A DNA stretch of 64,000 nt from Macrostomum hystrix (Eukaryota > Platyhelminthes > Macrostomidae). A program made the translations under genes and the position numbers. A model generated the notes under the pieces. It searched no databases. It was not told the origin of the DNA and worked only from the letters and a program-made list of their open reading frames with translations. Positions 11,409-26,660 of the stretch are shown one piece after another (positions within the stretch are counted from its first letter, which is position 1; each line of letters opens with the position of its first letter). The DNA is taken from contig CATNEN010000033.1 in the NCBI GenBank assembly GCA_950097015.1, positions 5,053,001-5,117,000 on the forward strand, in the 5' to 3' direction.

Positions 11409-14185
11409 TCAATTCTTGCGTGTTTTCCTATGATTGGGCACATGGATTAGTGCATCGCAACTGTCAATGGGATATCAAATTGTGGGATCGTGTATTACTA
11501 CTTTCAGTACGATGCGAATGCGAATGGCTTCTGTCGGCACGCTGCTTTCCGAATTATATTGTAAGGCTTAAATAGTGTAAGATAGAGGAATTTACCATGA
11601 ATTTCTCTGCCAGAGAACTTATCAATCCAACTTGGAAAATTGATTTGCTCTTCTATTCAAATTGTTGAATGTGCAAGATCTCTGAAATGCCGCTGTTGAT
11701 TTAGAGACTTACCCAGTTACTTCAATTCATTCAAATTTTTGTTGCGTGCTCGCAAATGTGTCGGCCTCTGTTTTGGGTTGGACTCAAACATAATTTTTTT
11801 TTGCATTATTTGAGATTTAGATGCAGAAAGCACGCTCATCTTGATGAATTCTTCAGATAGATTCCTTGAAATCATACTCGTATGTTTAGAGTTGATCAAA
11901 TGGTTAGCCCAAAATGTAACCAGTTGATCTATGTCCCTACGCAGAGTTTGAGAGCGTCTTATATTCAAATTTGTTTTCTAACCATAACAATTTTATTGCA
12001 CTAATCGGTCCGCTGTGTTCTTTTACTCTCCGACCGTTCGACCTAAATCGGCTGTTATTTATCATTTGTTTATCCTGATCCTATTAATTTACACAAGGAG
12101 TATCCTAAACAGAAAATGTACTTCGTATATTTGTGAGTTGCGTTGTAGTTATTTAGAGCATTATTTATTTATTTAGCCTAGAAGATTTGAATGCATGCAT
12201 GATGCTATTAGTAGCTCTTTATATTCGTACATTTTCTCTTTGTGTCCCTCGTGGTGAATTTAGGTTTTTCAGTTTTTACTATGAATGTTGATTTGCAAAA
12301 GGTGAAATCGAAAGACTCTGAAAGATGGACTAAGAAACAATCTGCAGTGTATATTGCCACTCACTGCACTCGATGCCAGCTTAGCAAGTATGTTTTTTAC
12401 TTTGCCAATCTATAACAAATATCTTAACAACTTTCTTCGAAGTGAAAGTGAATTTCGGCGGTGAACTATTCTATCGTGTTGTGTTTTAGGCCTTCACATT
12501 AAATGGAATATAACTTGTCTTGAAGGCAGGTTTTTCTATTGTCGGGCTTCTTCATTTTGCGTTATGACACCTCGTTTTCTTGTCTAATTCATTTTCATAT
12601 ATTTATGGCATCCTAATATATTTTGTGGAGAAGCGAAGCTGAGCTCTACAAAAATCGTTGTAACTATGGCGTTCTTGTTCATTATGTTGGTGTAGTAAAA
12701 AACAAACAAACAAGTCTTAGAGATTTAGAATAGTTGTATTTTTAAGGGTTTTGTGCATTTTCCTCTACAGTGGTTTTGTGTCAACCGACGGTTGATTACG
12801 TACTTCCAAGCTTCAAAATTTGCGAGGAGCGATGTCTATAGCTTACATGCTTGAAACGGACCATTTATGCAGTCGGTAAAAACTTTTGCCGATAGAAACC
12901 TAACTGAAATGCTTTTTTTGTAAAAAGCTTTCTCGAAATAAGCAGGAAATAAGTACAACAAATGGGGCATTTTGATCATTGTTAACGTAACTATCTTGAC
13001 CCAAATATAATAAGTGATTAATACTAGATATAACAAAATATACGCTTGACTCACAAGGGCGCATCTCAAAAGGCTTTATATTCGATATTTGAGCTTAGAA
13101 AACAGTGGCTAGTTTTAATTAAATATAATTTTTACTTGGTTTGATCCTAAGAAAAAAGTGCTAGAAAAGAAACTAAGAATTTGCTTCTTGGAAAACATTA
13201 TCGTACTTATGGGGTTTCGTTGTCAAACTACCAATGCTAAAAGATTTTTCTAAGGTAAAAACTTCTTGCTTGTCCGGCTGTAAGATATCGTGCAGAGATA
13301 AAAACTATAAAACATAAACAAGTCGTTATTTTTTTGCTTACTAAAATATAAAGAAAGAAGCTACAAAAATATTTTTTGTTATTGTTTTGATAACCTGGGT
13401 CCCATTTTTATAGCAAAGTGATTGTAAACCAGTAAACCACTTGCATTTTTACTGTTCTAATTAAAACGATTAGTTTAGTTGGTTGTACAATTACTTAATA
13501 CAACGTAATTCTTTTTAAAGTTAGTTCTATACTAAATAAAGATTTTAAGGCAGATAACAAGTCTTTCTATGGTTTAGGCAAGTGGTCATATTTATAATAA
13601 ATTTCATTTCACTTTTAAGTTGTATATTAAGTTCTGAAAACTTTTTTATCTGTCTGTTTATATTGATAGAATGATCTTACTTAGTCTCACTTTTGCTTAT
13701 CTATTGCTTTTAATTCTTCTGAGCAAACTAAAGCCAGAATAGCTATGAGGCCTGAAAAAATAATATATATTTAGCTTAGCTATAAATAACATACTGATAA
13801 GTTTAGGTTTTGTATTTTCAACAGAAAAGTTAAAAGTTGAAGTACTAAGCCATTTTCCTACCTGTTTTTATATCAAAGAGAGTTTTTTTAGCAGCGCCTG
13901 AATGGTAACAATGTTGGGTAGTGACTGAAATTGTTTGACAGACTGGGCAAGGGTCTCCTGTGGATGAGTTGCACCTAATAGTTAGGCTTCATCAGTGAAA
14001 TTGGAGAAATCTGTGTTAGGGTGTCTGTAGTGGCCTAATTCCACCGGTTGTAGCCCTTGAAGGTCTAGCAGTCCATGTAGATAAAGGTAGGTTACCACAG
14101 AAAAGAAGACACATATGATACAGTCAACATGACATGTTGACAAATTTTGAAGGCCTGGCATAGCCACACTAAGACAAAAATTATC
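11409..14185. other. AT-rich region after GGA
   Basis: Probably the GGA 3' UTR followed by intergenic DNA. No gene with family resemblance was found. At 12277 an AG acceptor-like site is followed by an open stretch beginning MNVDLQKVKSKDSERW and ending at a GTATGT donor-like site near 12390; it could be a small exon but nothing supports it further. An AATAAA hexamer lies near 13533. The rest is low-complexity AT-rich sequence. Confidence 0.4.
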
Positions 14186-14189
14186 TGGG

Positions 14190-14290
14190 GGTTGGGGGGT
14201 CTTGTCTTGACTATAGGGTGCTCTGCACTGGTGGACGCAGCAAAGAGGCAGAGGGGATTGCCCATTCCACTAACCCCTGGTAAACCAAGC
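14190..14290 (+). mobile_element. fragment of the intronic SINE-like family
   Basis: The stretch ggcagaggggattgcccatt and its neighbours resemble the matching part of the longer repeats at 17872-18235 (+) and 14990-15255 (-). Short and diverged. Confidence 0.3.
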
Positions 14291-14310
14291 TTGTAGCTTT
14301 AGAGCAGCTA

Positions 14311-14643
14311 TTACCTTATTTTAGAGATTTCTATGTTGTACTTTGCTAAAGCTTCAGTGGTTTCCCTATCTTCTTGTGTTATCATGATGTAGTTAGATTT
14401 CTCTTCTGCTGTTAAGGATGCGAAATTGGGAGTTTTCCCAGAAATATTATTTTCAAAATTTGAATGTGAAGTGCTATACACATTCCAACTACACTTAAAA
14501 AGGAAGTGGACCTTGTTTTCAACTTCAGTTTTGCACTTATTACATAATCTATTCTCATACTGAATTTTCGGTCTCATAGTTTGCAATGTTTTGCAAGCTA
14601 GCTTACAGTTTCGTAGTCTAAACAATGATATGGCATGTCTCAA
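14311..14643 (-). pseudogene. non-LTR retrotransposon, C-terminal end of reverse transcriptase ORF (truncated)
   Basis: An open frame of 110 residues on the minus strand shows the cysteine-histidine tail common at the C-terminus of non-LTR retrotransposon polymerase ORFs. It has a run of basic residues, then YENRLCNKCKTEVENKVHFL, then FKCSW (Cys-X2-Cys ... His ... Cys). The family pattern is ENRxCxxC...xxDExHFLxxCP. The polymerase palm and the endonuclease are missing, so this is a 5'-truncated relic, the usual fate of such insertions. Clade cannot be assigned. It lies next to SINE-like fragments. Confidence 0.55.
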
Positions 14644-14989
14644 CTCCAGGTTGTATATTTGTTGTAAATATTTTTCAGCTGAATAATATAAGGAGTCATA
14701 GAAGTGACTTAGCTTGCTTGAATTCTGTGTCCTTTGTCTCCAAAGGGTATAAAACTGAGAAATGAAATTTTTCCTGTGTTTTATAATTGCTTTTGCAGGA
14801 CTAATGCCTCTGCAGTTCAGCTAACCTCATTGTTGATCTTTGCTTTGATTCCAACATCACTGTATGTTGGGTCCGCTAATAACTTAAATTTGGAGTCCGG
14901 GTGGCTTGTTATGTTAGGCCCAGTATGAAATGCTTCTTTTTTGGATATTGTATAATAAAGGCAATCTTCCTAACTCTGAGCAGGCCCCA

Positions 14990-15255
14990 TTGCTATCTGT
15001 ATTTTGGCTGACCTGTAGTATGGCTTTACACCACCTGATGCTTACCCTTTCAAAAAGATGCCCTTGAAAGGGCAATTCACGCCCTTGAGGTCCAACCTCC
15101 AAGACACTGTGAAGTGTACATTGCCTGACAATGAGAAAGTCAGGGCTGATGTACACACCAGTGTGAGCATGTGCCTATATACAGTATCTATGTGCATGTG
15201 TGCTTAGGAGTCAGTGAAATGGGCAGAATTGCCTCCTTGCTGGCTGTGAGTCTAG
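14990..15255 (-). mobile_element. SINE-like dispersed repeat, minus copy
   Basis: Read on the minus strand, this matches the plus-strand repeat in DYRK intron 2. Shared segments include the 'aattctgcccatttcac' / 'cattctgcctattccac' pair, then gtgtacatc, then tcat.gtcaggca, then a G-rich 'ggttgg' segment, in the same order. Identity looks about 65-70 percent by eye. Confidence 0.4.
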
Positions 15256-15260
15256 TGTCA

Positions 15261-16124
15261 CTAAATTATTAGTCTAGTCTTGAAGCCCTCAGGCAATTAT
15301 TATAACTATTGTTATTGCCACACTGAGGCGCAGTGCTAATTTGGGTATAGGTTGTATGAAATACACTAGCACTTATATGAAAAATCCAAGCCTGAACACT
15401 TGAATATCTCCTACAGTCTGAAAAGCAGACAACTTAATTCTTGTTTCAGAAAATGCAAAACAAAAACATTTGGGTGCAGCAAAAATTAGTTCTTCTAATT
15501 AATATGAAAAGTATTTTCAAGCATATACTTTGTATATGTTCTAACATAGTTGTAAGATTTTTTTTCTAGTTAAGTATCATAATTTTTACATTGTAGTATA
15601 CTCATATACTCATTTTTCTTTAATTTAAAATATAAATATTTTTTATGGGAGTTATGTTTTCTCAGTAATTTTATGCTATTTATTACATGTAGTATTGCAG
15701 ACTCTCAAAAATACTCCATTACACAGTACATTCTAATCAGCTTATCACATAAACTATTTTTTATCATTTCTTTTTCTTAGCAAATTTTCTATAGAAATTT
15801 TTCATAGATTTATAAAGCTCTTTTTATGCAGGCTATTTAAACACATTCATTTATATGGTAAAATCGAGGGCATTCGAGGGCATTGTTCTTCATATCGATT
15901 TTACAAGTCGATTTGTTTGTCCAATAGAAAACTCACAGTGTTCACAGCTAGAAATTATATTCCAAAATTTTATTTTAGCCCAGTCGGGCCGACTCAACAT
16001 CAGCCTGGGCATAACGGCAGAGGCCAGCAGTTTTGGACGCTGTTTCAGAAAGTTCTTGCATCGCCAGGTCCGACTCAACTAACAGGAAGTGATTGCGCGG
16101 TCAGCTGAGACTCCTAGCCGAGCT
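15261..16124 (+). other. AT-rich DYRK 5' flank and 5' UTR
   Basis: Strongly AT-rich to about 15960, then GC-rich into the DYRK start. A T-rich tract ending in ttttcttag at 15779 and another ending in ttttag at 15979 could be acceptors for a 5' UTR exon. No coding exon is recognised. Confidence 0.4.
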
Positions 16125-18632
<2,508 letters not shown>

Positions 18633-19364
18633 ACTCGGACAGCAACGGAACTGTGGCCTTTTTGTTATGCAATCACTCAATGATCGAGTGCCAGAGATTT
18701 AAAAGAGCAACCAAACACAGGGCTGTCACTGAGCTAAAAATAAAAACTCGCCGCACGATTTCAGTCATAGATCTTCACGATAGGAAAGCTGATTTTATTA
18801 GAGGCAATTTTTTACAAATCCATGCGTTTTTGTCTCGCCTGTCTACTCGCCCGCGTGTTTCCTCTTTTACCAGGAAGAGTTCTTCTCTGTGTTTTCGGAC
18901 TAAACAGTTTTTGGAAGACACGTCTCTCTGCTCTGCGACTAGCTATTTTGGCGCGCACTGGTTCTCTGGTGTGTCTGCTTATATTTTGTCAGCTTATTGC
19001 TATTGTAATAATTCACTTGCTGTTTGTGTTAACAGCCCCTTTTAAATCGCCGCCTCTGTTTGGAGAAATCTCAGCCTCTTTCTAAGCGTCATAAAGCGGT
19101 CCGTTTTGGATTTGCTTAAGCAGCTCTCAGCTTCAATCTGTAATCACCTGCTTCTGGCTTTTCACTCCGCCTGCGTTTTCTTCACTAACTCTTCTTGTTT
19201 GCCACCTGTGTACCATCCTTTGTCCCTCTTTATCTCTTTCCACTCCTTTCTCTTCCTCTTCCCCCACTATCTTCCCCTGAAACTCCCCTTGCACCCCAAA
19301 GCTTTCCAGTTGCTCCTTTCTGCCTTCTTTACCGCGTCAGTGCCCGGGATTGGAGGTGCTGTCC

Positions 19365-19760
19365 CCTCTCTCTTCCTCCCCTCTCTCTTCCTCCCCTCTC
19401 TCTTCCTCCCCTCTCTCTTCCTCCCCTCTCTCTTCCTCCCCTCTCTCTTCCTCCCCTCTCTCTTCCTCCCCTCTCTCTTCCTCCCCTCTCTCTTCCTCCC
19501 CTCTCTCTTCCTCCCCTCTCTCTTCCTCCCCTCTCTCTTCCTCCCCTCTCTCTTCCTCCCCTCTCTCTTCTTCCCCCTTCTCTTCCTCCCTCTCTCTTCC
19601 TCCCCCCTCTCTTCTTCCCACTTCTCTTCCTCCCCTCTCTCTTCCTCGCCTCTCTCTTCAACCCCTCTCTTTCCCCCTCTCTTCCTCCCCCCTTTCTTCC
19701 TCTCCTCTTTCTCTCTTCCTCCCCTCTTTCTCTCTTCATCCCCCCTCTCTCTTCCTCCCC
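19365..19760 (+). repeat. 15-bp pyrimidine-only minisatellite
   Basis: About 13 near-perfect copies of ttcctcccctctctc (19365-19570), followed by ~190 bp of the same composition with drifting units. Nearly every base on the plus strand is C or T for ~400 bp. Confidence 0.95.
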
Positions 19761-21181
19761 TCAATTTCCCCTGTACCCGCTCTCGCAGCCTACAAGTTCC
19801 CAGTCGCTCATCATAAGAAGCGGTCTGTGTCCCACGCAGCCCTGTGTGCAGATTGCCAGTCTCTGTGTGCAGATTTCGCCCCCCCCCCTACTAAATGAAT
19901 TTTGGTCCAACTGGACCGGCCTGCTCTGAAATTGAAATCGCGTGAAGCTGTGCGCTGTGTAAATAGAGCGTCATTCATCAGCCATCCACCGTCATTCACC
20001 AATAATGCATTGTTGTTAGTAAATCGAGTGTTTTTTCTTTGTTCTCAGTTAGTTTTGCAATTGTCACTAACAGCAGATATCCTCTGCCCGTTTATCCCAG
20101 ATGCCGCAGCTCTGCTACAGGAAGATCATGAGTCCTTTTTTGATTGGATTTTGTCTGTTTGTCTCTGTCATTTTTTATACTCCTCCTAACCGAATGGGGC
20201 CGCCTGCTTAGAGTTATTGATTGACGACTTTTTAATTCGTCTCTTTTTTAGAGTCCTTGTTTGTGTCTTTGTACATGTACAATATTTTTTTAGTCTTTGT
20301 GTGTGCAATATACAAACAGCTTTTTTGTTTCAGCCTAACAGTTTCAGATTGCATGCTGATTGTGGCGTTTACCTGCATTGTCAAAGCTATGATAACAGAT
20401 CTCAGTGCTTGCGAATATGTGCAATAGGACAGCATGCCTAAACCAATATTTGTCCCTGCGCCAGCCCACCCCTCATTGCCTTCTTGCGAGTCGGCTATGT
20501 TCAATGACCCACCTGACCAGCTTTCCATCTGCTTGGCCTTTGCTAGGGCAGTTGCTTATGCATACACATTATGCACTCTGATATATTCTATCGATTATTT
20601 TTATTGTCGTTGATTCGTGTCCTTTTTACTGATCCTCAGATTAGAAACTCTGCTTTTGCTCTCCCTCCAGGCTCGCAATTTGACTCTCTTTGGTTCTCGT
20701 TGAAAGAAGAAATGCGTTTTTTCAATCTGATGAAAACTGATTTCTTGTTGTCTGGCAGCAGGCTTGCGTACAAGGCTAGCCACCCTACTACTTATGAGTA
20801 GTATAATCTAGCTTTGGGACCTTTATTAGCAAACAGAAATGGGAAAGTAGTTGTGCTCTTTTGTTTAGAATATAATTTTTATCGACGAAGTTTCAGCCAA
20901 AAGTTGCAAAATTGCGTCTTGCAAATAGCAAAGCGAATAACATTGCTGTCATTACATTACAGTAAATTGCAATATCAGTAATAGAAAACTAATAATAATA
21001 TTTGAATGTAACCATTGCGAACCAGCCCAGACTGCAAACACAACGAGCATTAGCGACCTAACAATAATCTATTAACTACTTGAGTATTGTAAAGTATTCT
21101 TCCTCATTTTGCGCCACACTAGCAAATACTTTTGAACCTTCGGAATATTTTTAAACTCTTCTATTTCTTATACACCTCTTA

Positions 21182-21600
21182 ATGCCATCTCCCTGTTCTA
21201 TCTGCCCTATGCCATCCCCATACGGGATATGCCATCTCCCCTATGCCATCTCCCATATGCCATCTCCCCTATGCAATCTTCCCTATGCCATCTCCCATAT
21301 GCCATCTCCCCATTGCAATCTTCCCTATGCCATCTCCCATATGCCATCTCCCCTATGCAATCTTCCCTATGCCATCTCCCATATGCCATCTCCCCTATGC
21401 AATCTTCCCTATGCCAACTCCCATATGCCATCTCCCCTATTCAAACTTCCCTATGCCATCTCCCATATGCCATCTCCCCTATTCAATCTTCCCTATGCCA
21501 TCTCGCCTGTGCAATGTTCCCTTTGCCATCTCCCATATTCATTCTCCCCTATGCCATCTCCCTATGCCATCTCCATTTGGCCTATGCCATATCTGTATGC
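21182..21600 (+). repeat. 14-bp minisatellite with a 42-bp higher-order unit
   Basis: Subunits of 14 bases alternate in a fixed order: catatgccatctcc, cctatgcaatcttc, cctatgccatctcc. Together they form a 42-bp unit repeated about six times between 21250 and 21510, with decayed subunits on both flanks. Confidence 0.92.
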
Positions 21601-22110
21601 CATCTACTTCTATTTTTACCCAAGCCTCTCTCTCCTCTCATTTCCCTCGATCCCTCCCAGCCGCTGATTCAGCGCAGCAATATATTGTCGGGTCTGTTTA
21701 AGTTTTTTCTGTTTCGTTTTCGTTGTGTACAGTTTGTGTGCCTCACCTCTGTCGCTATTTTATCTGATTTAATAATTAATATATATCTATAATATATGTA
21801 TATGTATATATCAACTGGCAATGATATAGCTATATATTGTTATTGAATAAAAATAAATGTGTATCGCAAACCAGTCCTCCCCGCACCCGATTTTAGAAGC
21901 TTGTGGCTGCAAATCGCTTGGAAATAATTAATTCGACAATACTTTTTTAGCTCCTGATTTCTCACTCAGTCTTTTACTTGCTTGATTTGCTTGAGAAGCG
22001 CAGAAGTCAGTTAGATTGAGCAGAAGACTAATAGAATCGGGGGGTGCATGCGAACTTGGATACGACCCTCGGTGCGAGATTCGTCTGAGATTATAAGCGG
22101 CCGTCCATTG

Positions 22111-22582
22111 CTAGCCGTCGTTGGCGGCGGTTGCCGCAGTAGCGGCGATGAACCTCTCGCGCCGCATGCAGGAGCTGTCGGCGTGCTTGCTGAGGTAGCT
22201 CTTCAAGGCGAAGCGTTTGCCGCAGCGGCCGCACTGATGCGGCTTCTCCCTGGAGTGGGTCTGCACGTGCGCTCGCAGGTTGGACTTGTCGGCGAACGAC
22301 TTGCCGCACAGCTGGCACGGGAAGGGCCTCTCGCCAGTGTGGGTGCGCAGGTGACCTGCCGGGTGGAGCGTTATTGACTGCCAGTCACTGCAAAAGGCTC
22401 AAAGTTTCACATGTCACATCAGGTAATGAACTGTAGAATTCTTGTTTCCAACAGAGTTGAGTTGTGGGTATGATTCGGGCTGGCCTTGTCCATGGGCGCA
22501 AACATCATACATGCATGAGAATCACCTTGCAGCAGCCAGGGCCGGCTGAAGCGCTTGCCGCAGTAGCCGCAGACACAGCTGG
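22111..22582 (-). CDS. scrt: Scratch/Snail-family C2H2 zinc-finger factor, last two exons
   Basis: DNA-binding repressor of the Snail superfamily. On the minus strand an exon ending at 22526 encodes [15 protein letters not shown] and splices (donor GTGATT) to a last exon 22355-22111, which begins [12 protein letters not shown]. The Gly codon is split across the junction. The last exon gives finger [21 protein letters not shown] and a final finger [17 protein letters not shown], followed by SSC in place of the second His spacing typical of Snail/Scratch last fingers, then a short Ala-rich tail to TAG. FALKSYL is the Scratch rather than the Snail/Slug form (FSRMSLL). A possible acceptor places the upstream exon edge at 22582. 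The one or two N-terminal fingers and the SNAG motif expected upstream are not recognised in the window. Confidence 0.8.
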
Positions 22583-23075
22583 CTGCAACGGACTCTGCAG
22601 GAGTCGCGCGGCCGGTCCTGCAGATGTTGCGTGATTTGCTGCTTCGGCTGCAGCTTCTTTGCAGACTCCTGGGGTCAAGCGGAGTGCGTAGGCATGAGGT
22701 CTGCAGCATTGGCAGAGCCGCTTGCGGCCTTATCATCGTCGTCAGCAGCGGCAGGGGTAGCGGAGGCAGCTTGAGCTCCCAGCTCGGGTCACGAGGAGGC
22801 CACAAAGCGAAGCGCGCGAATGCCGTCGCCGCAGCCGCTGCAGCGGCAGCCGAGGCGGTCATCGCTGCTGCAGCCACCGCCTCTGCCGGATGCGGCCTTG
22901 GTGGCCTTGCTAGCGGAGTTACCTGAACCGCTTGGTTGGTGGGAAGCAAAACCGGGAAATATGGTAGCTGCTGCTGGCACTGCTGCTGCTGCTGAGTGTA
23001 CTTCAGGCTCGGCACATTAGCTGCAAAATCGGCAGTGTGTCTGCGGTCAAATGCGCTTCCTAGGAGACTTCTCAA
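22583..23075 (-). other. open frame upstream of the Scratch fingers
   Basis: The minus-strand frame stays open to an ATG at 23075 and is Ala/Pro/Gln-rich (LPYFPVLLPTNQAVQ is the most protein-like part). A GTAACT donor-like site follows that segment. It lacks the expected zinc fingers. It may be a real N-terminal region joined with unseen exons, or an intron that happens to be open. Confidence 0.3.
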
Positions 23076-25439
23076 GTGTTGATGAATATTTTATTTCAAT
23101 TTCAAAACTATTGCTGAAGAAATCCGGTCGCAAAACTGAGCCCGTAAACCGATAAATGTACAATTTTGCTGCATACCAGCTGTTTGAACTGTGACTTTGT
23201 AGTTGCCGAGATTTTCGAGGAAACCCGGAATCGACTACTAAAACCTAAATGATCCCAAAAGCATGTTGCCAATGTTGCCAGTGGTGTTTTAATGGCATTA
23301 AATATAATATCGGAGCTGTGTTTCTACGAATATGGATAATTAAATGATTAGAAATTTTCTACTTTGTCATTTCCGTCTGACAGAGAGGAATTTACCGAAG
23401 GAAGTCGTGTAAATGTCGCGCACGGAGAAATCCTCAGTAAAATTCATGCAGCATTTGTTCACCCGACACTTTTGACCCTAATTCCAGATGCGGGATCTCA
23501 CGGATCAGTCGGATCTTTTCGCTTCACTCGCTGCGGAGTTCTCTGATTTTGCATAGGTCCAAGTTTCAAACCTTCATTGTTCTTTAGCCACCACCCGGCG
23601 TTTCCCACACTCGCACCTAGCGGTCACTGGCGCCAGCGGCCGCTGTCAGTTGCCTGTGATTTCTTTCAGCATGTCCGCTTCACCCCGCCCCGAATACGGC
23701 AACCTTCCGGTCCGATGGGCGCATCAATCAGGGTGCCGGTTAGTGTGCGCGGCATCGGGCCCGGAGCGCCTGTCGCCACCCGCTACCTAATCTCGAGATC
23801 CTAATTTTGATGCGACAAATTTCAAGGTAAAAAGGTTATAGGCCAGAATGAACAGAAGAAAATGGTTTCCCACTGACTGAAGGGTCCGTCTGTCGCCCTC
23901 AGCTAGCCGCCAGTTGCTGTCCAAGCCTTCTGTCATTCCGTCTCTATTGAGGGCGGCAAAACGCTGCGAGCCTTGGCCGGGCTCCAGAAACGGTGGGCCG
24001 CCAATCCCGCACACCATCTAGGCATCTAGGATCGGTGCTGGCTGAGAGTGTGTGAGATCGCAAGGAATCTCTGAGAGGAATGCCTGGAATCCTAGGTCTG
24101 CGGGCTCTCGCGCTGTTTGTTCCACGCCAGCGCGCTGTTTTTAAACAACAGGAGGCTAACGGGTGGGCCGGCAACCACCGAAACTGCCCGCTATCATTGC
24201 CCGCTTCAACTGGCTGCACCAGTAGTTGCACATTGCAGTTGTGTCTCTATCAGGACTTGCAGGCCTTCGAGCGTAATTTGGCCTGGTATCTCTCGAGGAC
24301 TCTTTAACTCCACATGACATCTGTTAGATCCTAAATTTAATCCACTGATCCTCAACATAGTCCTATCTTATGTACTAAATCAGATCCCAAACTAAATCCA
24401 TCAGACCTTAAGTTTATTTCATCAAATCATATATAAACTACTGTTTTCGACAATAACATCAGATGCTAAATTTAATTCATTAGATTTCAAATTTAATTCC
24501 TCAGACCCTAAAATTAATCTATCAGACCCAAATTTAGTCCACCAGACCGACGTTTAATCCATTAGCTCCTATACACTTATGTACTCCTACTTAATCTGAT
24601 CCTACATTTAATCCATCAGACCCAAAGAAAAGTTTCACCAGACCGAAGTTTAATCCATCAGTTCCTATTATACACTTATTTAGCTAATATATATACTACC
24701 TTTAATTCATCAGATCTTACGTAAATTTAATCCACCCTCGCTTAATCGTCTTGCCACATCCAATCTGACTGGTCGGGCATGAAGTTCAATAGATTGTTGA
24801 AGTTTAAGTCAAGTGCGCCAGACCCGTACAAAATCTAATTTGAAATGGGAAAATACTCACGAAATCCAGGCCCCAATAGATGAGAGATCAACAGAGGTGC
24901 GCCTCTCAGTCGGCAGTGCAGAGATTCCACTGCGGCGTCTTCCATTCTGCAGCAGTTGACAATATTAGAGATAGTAAATTTGAATCAGAATATTTTGAAT
25001 TTATGTCGCAGCTGCAAGCAGGCACGTCTTTTCTTTTTCATAAAGATACCTAAGTGTCGCTCGCGCCTATCGAATCGGAACCAATTGTAGGCGACGCGGA
25101 TGGGTAAGACACACTGATGGGCTGAATCGCTTGTCGGAACTGTGGTTGGGATAGAATGCGTGAGAAGTAGAGAAAGGATTGTGTTGCGGGCTAAGCAGTG
25201 CTTCAATATCTTCGACCTATGGTTGGTAAATTGCATTCACGACATGTTTTTTTAATCAGTCAAGGCAAACCGGCCAATGCTTATAAAGCAAATCTGTGAA
25301 ACATTTGTAATGAGATAACTATAGTCTTTCAGTGCTTCGGCATAAGATACGAGCGGTAAATTAGAGATTACACTTGACTGCTTTAAACTAAGTTGCACCG
25401 AGAAAATAAGATGCTAGCAGTATTGTTGATACATCATAA
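23076..25439. other. intergenic region with degenerate 'taatcca' repeats
   Basis: No gene recognised. GC-rich unique sequence at 23570-24300 has open frames without family features. 24320-24740 holds a decayed tandem array built on forms of aatttaatccatcagaccc, with units of about 26-35 bp, too diverged for a fixed period. Confidence 0.45.
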
Positions 25440-26660
25440 ATCAACACCCCCAAATCCATAATAGCACCCCCAAATCCTTAATAGCACCCCCAAATCCTTA
25501 ACAGCACCCCCAAATCCTTAATAGCACCCAAATCCATAATAGCACCCCCAAATCCTAAATAGCACCCAAATCCATAATAGCACCCCCAAATCCTTAATAG
25601 CACCCCCAAATCCTTAATAGCACCCAAATCCATAATAGCACACCCAAATCCTTAATAGCACCCCCAAATCCTTAATAGCACCCAAATGCTTAATAGCACC
25701 CAAATCCATAATAGCACACCCAAATCCTTAATAGCACCCAAATCCATAATAGCACCCAAATCCTTAATAGCACCCAAATCCATAATAGCACACCCAAATC
25801 CTTAATAGCACCCAAATCCATAATAGCACCCAAATCCATAATAGCACCCCAAATCCTTAATAGCACACCCAAATCCTTAATAGCACCCAAATCCATAATA
25901 GCACCCCAAATCAATAATAGCACCCCAAATCAATAATAGCACCCCAAATCAATAATAGCACCCCAAATCCATAGTAGCACCCCAAATCCTTAATAGCACC
26001 CCCAAATCCTTAATAGCACCCCCAAATCCTTAATAGCACCCCCAAATCCTTAATAGCACCCCCAAATCCTTAATAGCACCCCCAAATCCTTAATAGCACC
26101 CAAATCCATAATAGCACACCCAAATCCTTAATAGCACCCCAAATCCTTAATAGCACCCAAATGCTTAATAGCACCCAAATCCATAATAGCACACCCAAAT
26201 CCTTAATAGCACCCAAATCCATAATAGCACCCCAAATCAATAATAGCACCCCAAATCAATAATAGCACCCCAAATCCATAATAGCACCCCAAATCAATAA
26301 TAGCACCCCAAATCCATAGTAGCACCCCAAATCCTTAATAGCACCCCAAATCCATAATAGCGCCCCCAAATCCTTAATAGCACCCAAATTCATAATAGCA
26401 CCCAAATCCTTAATAGCACCCCAAATCCTTAATAGCACCCAAATTCATAATAGCACCCAAATCCTTAATAGCACCCCAAATCCTTAATTGCACCCAAATT
26501 CATAATAGTTTCCCCGAATCCATAATAGCACCCCAAATCAATAATAGCACCCCAAATCAATAATAGCACCCCAAATCAATAATAGCACCCCAAATCCTTA
26601 ATAGTGCCCCCGAATCCATAATAGCACACCCAAATCCATAATGGCACCCCAAATCCTTAA
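25440..26660 (+). repeat. 18-20-bp minisatellite
   Basis: About 64 units of aatagcacccccaaatcctt and shorter forms (aatagcacccaaatccat, aatagcaccccaaatcaat). Length differences lie in the C run (3-5 C), and blocks of like variants recur, which points to slippage plus unequal exchange. Confidence 0.95.

Larger units (their letters stand above)
18633..22110 (+). other. DYRK 3' flank
   Basis: No protein gene supported. It holds a pyrimidine array at 19365-19760 and a 14-bp array at 21182-21600 (listed separately), with unique AT-rich DNA between and after. Two AATAAA hexamers at 21846-21857 could end a very long DYRK transcript. The open frames in the pyrimidine tract are Pro/Leu/Ser repeats caused by the unit length of 15. 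Confidence 0.45.

Noticed and set aside
12277-12390. Possible small exon starting MNVDLQKVKSKDSERW
   Set aside because: Acceptor-like and donor-like sites flank it, but no family match or partner exon was found; left as a note in the region entry.
19106-19929. Pro/Leu/Ser-rich frames on plus and Glu/Arg/Gly-rich frames on minus
   Set aside because: Low-complexity translation of a 15-bp pyrimidine array with no family resemblance.
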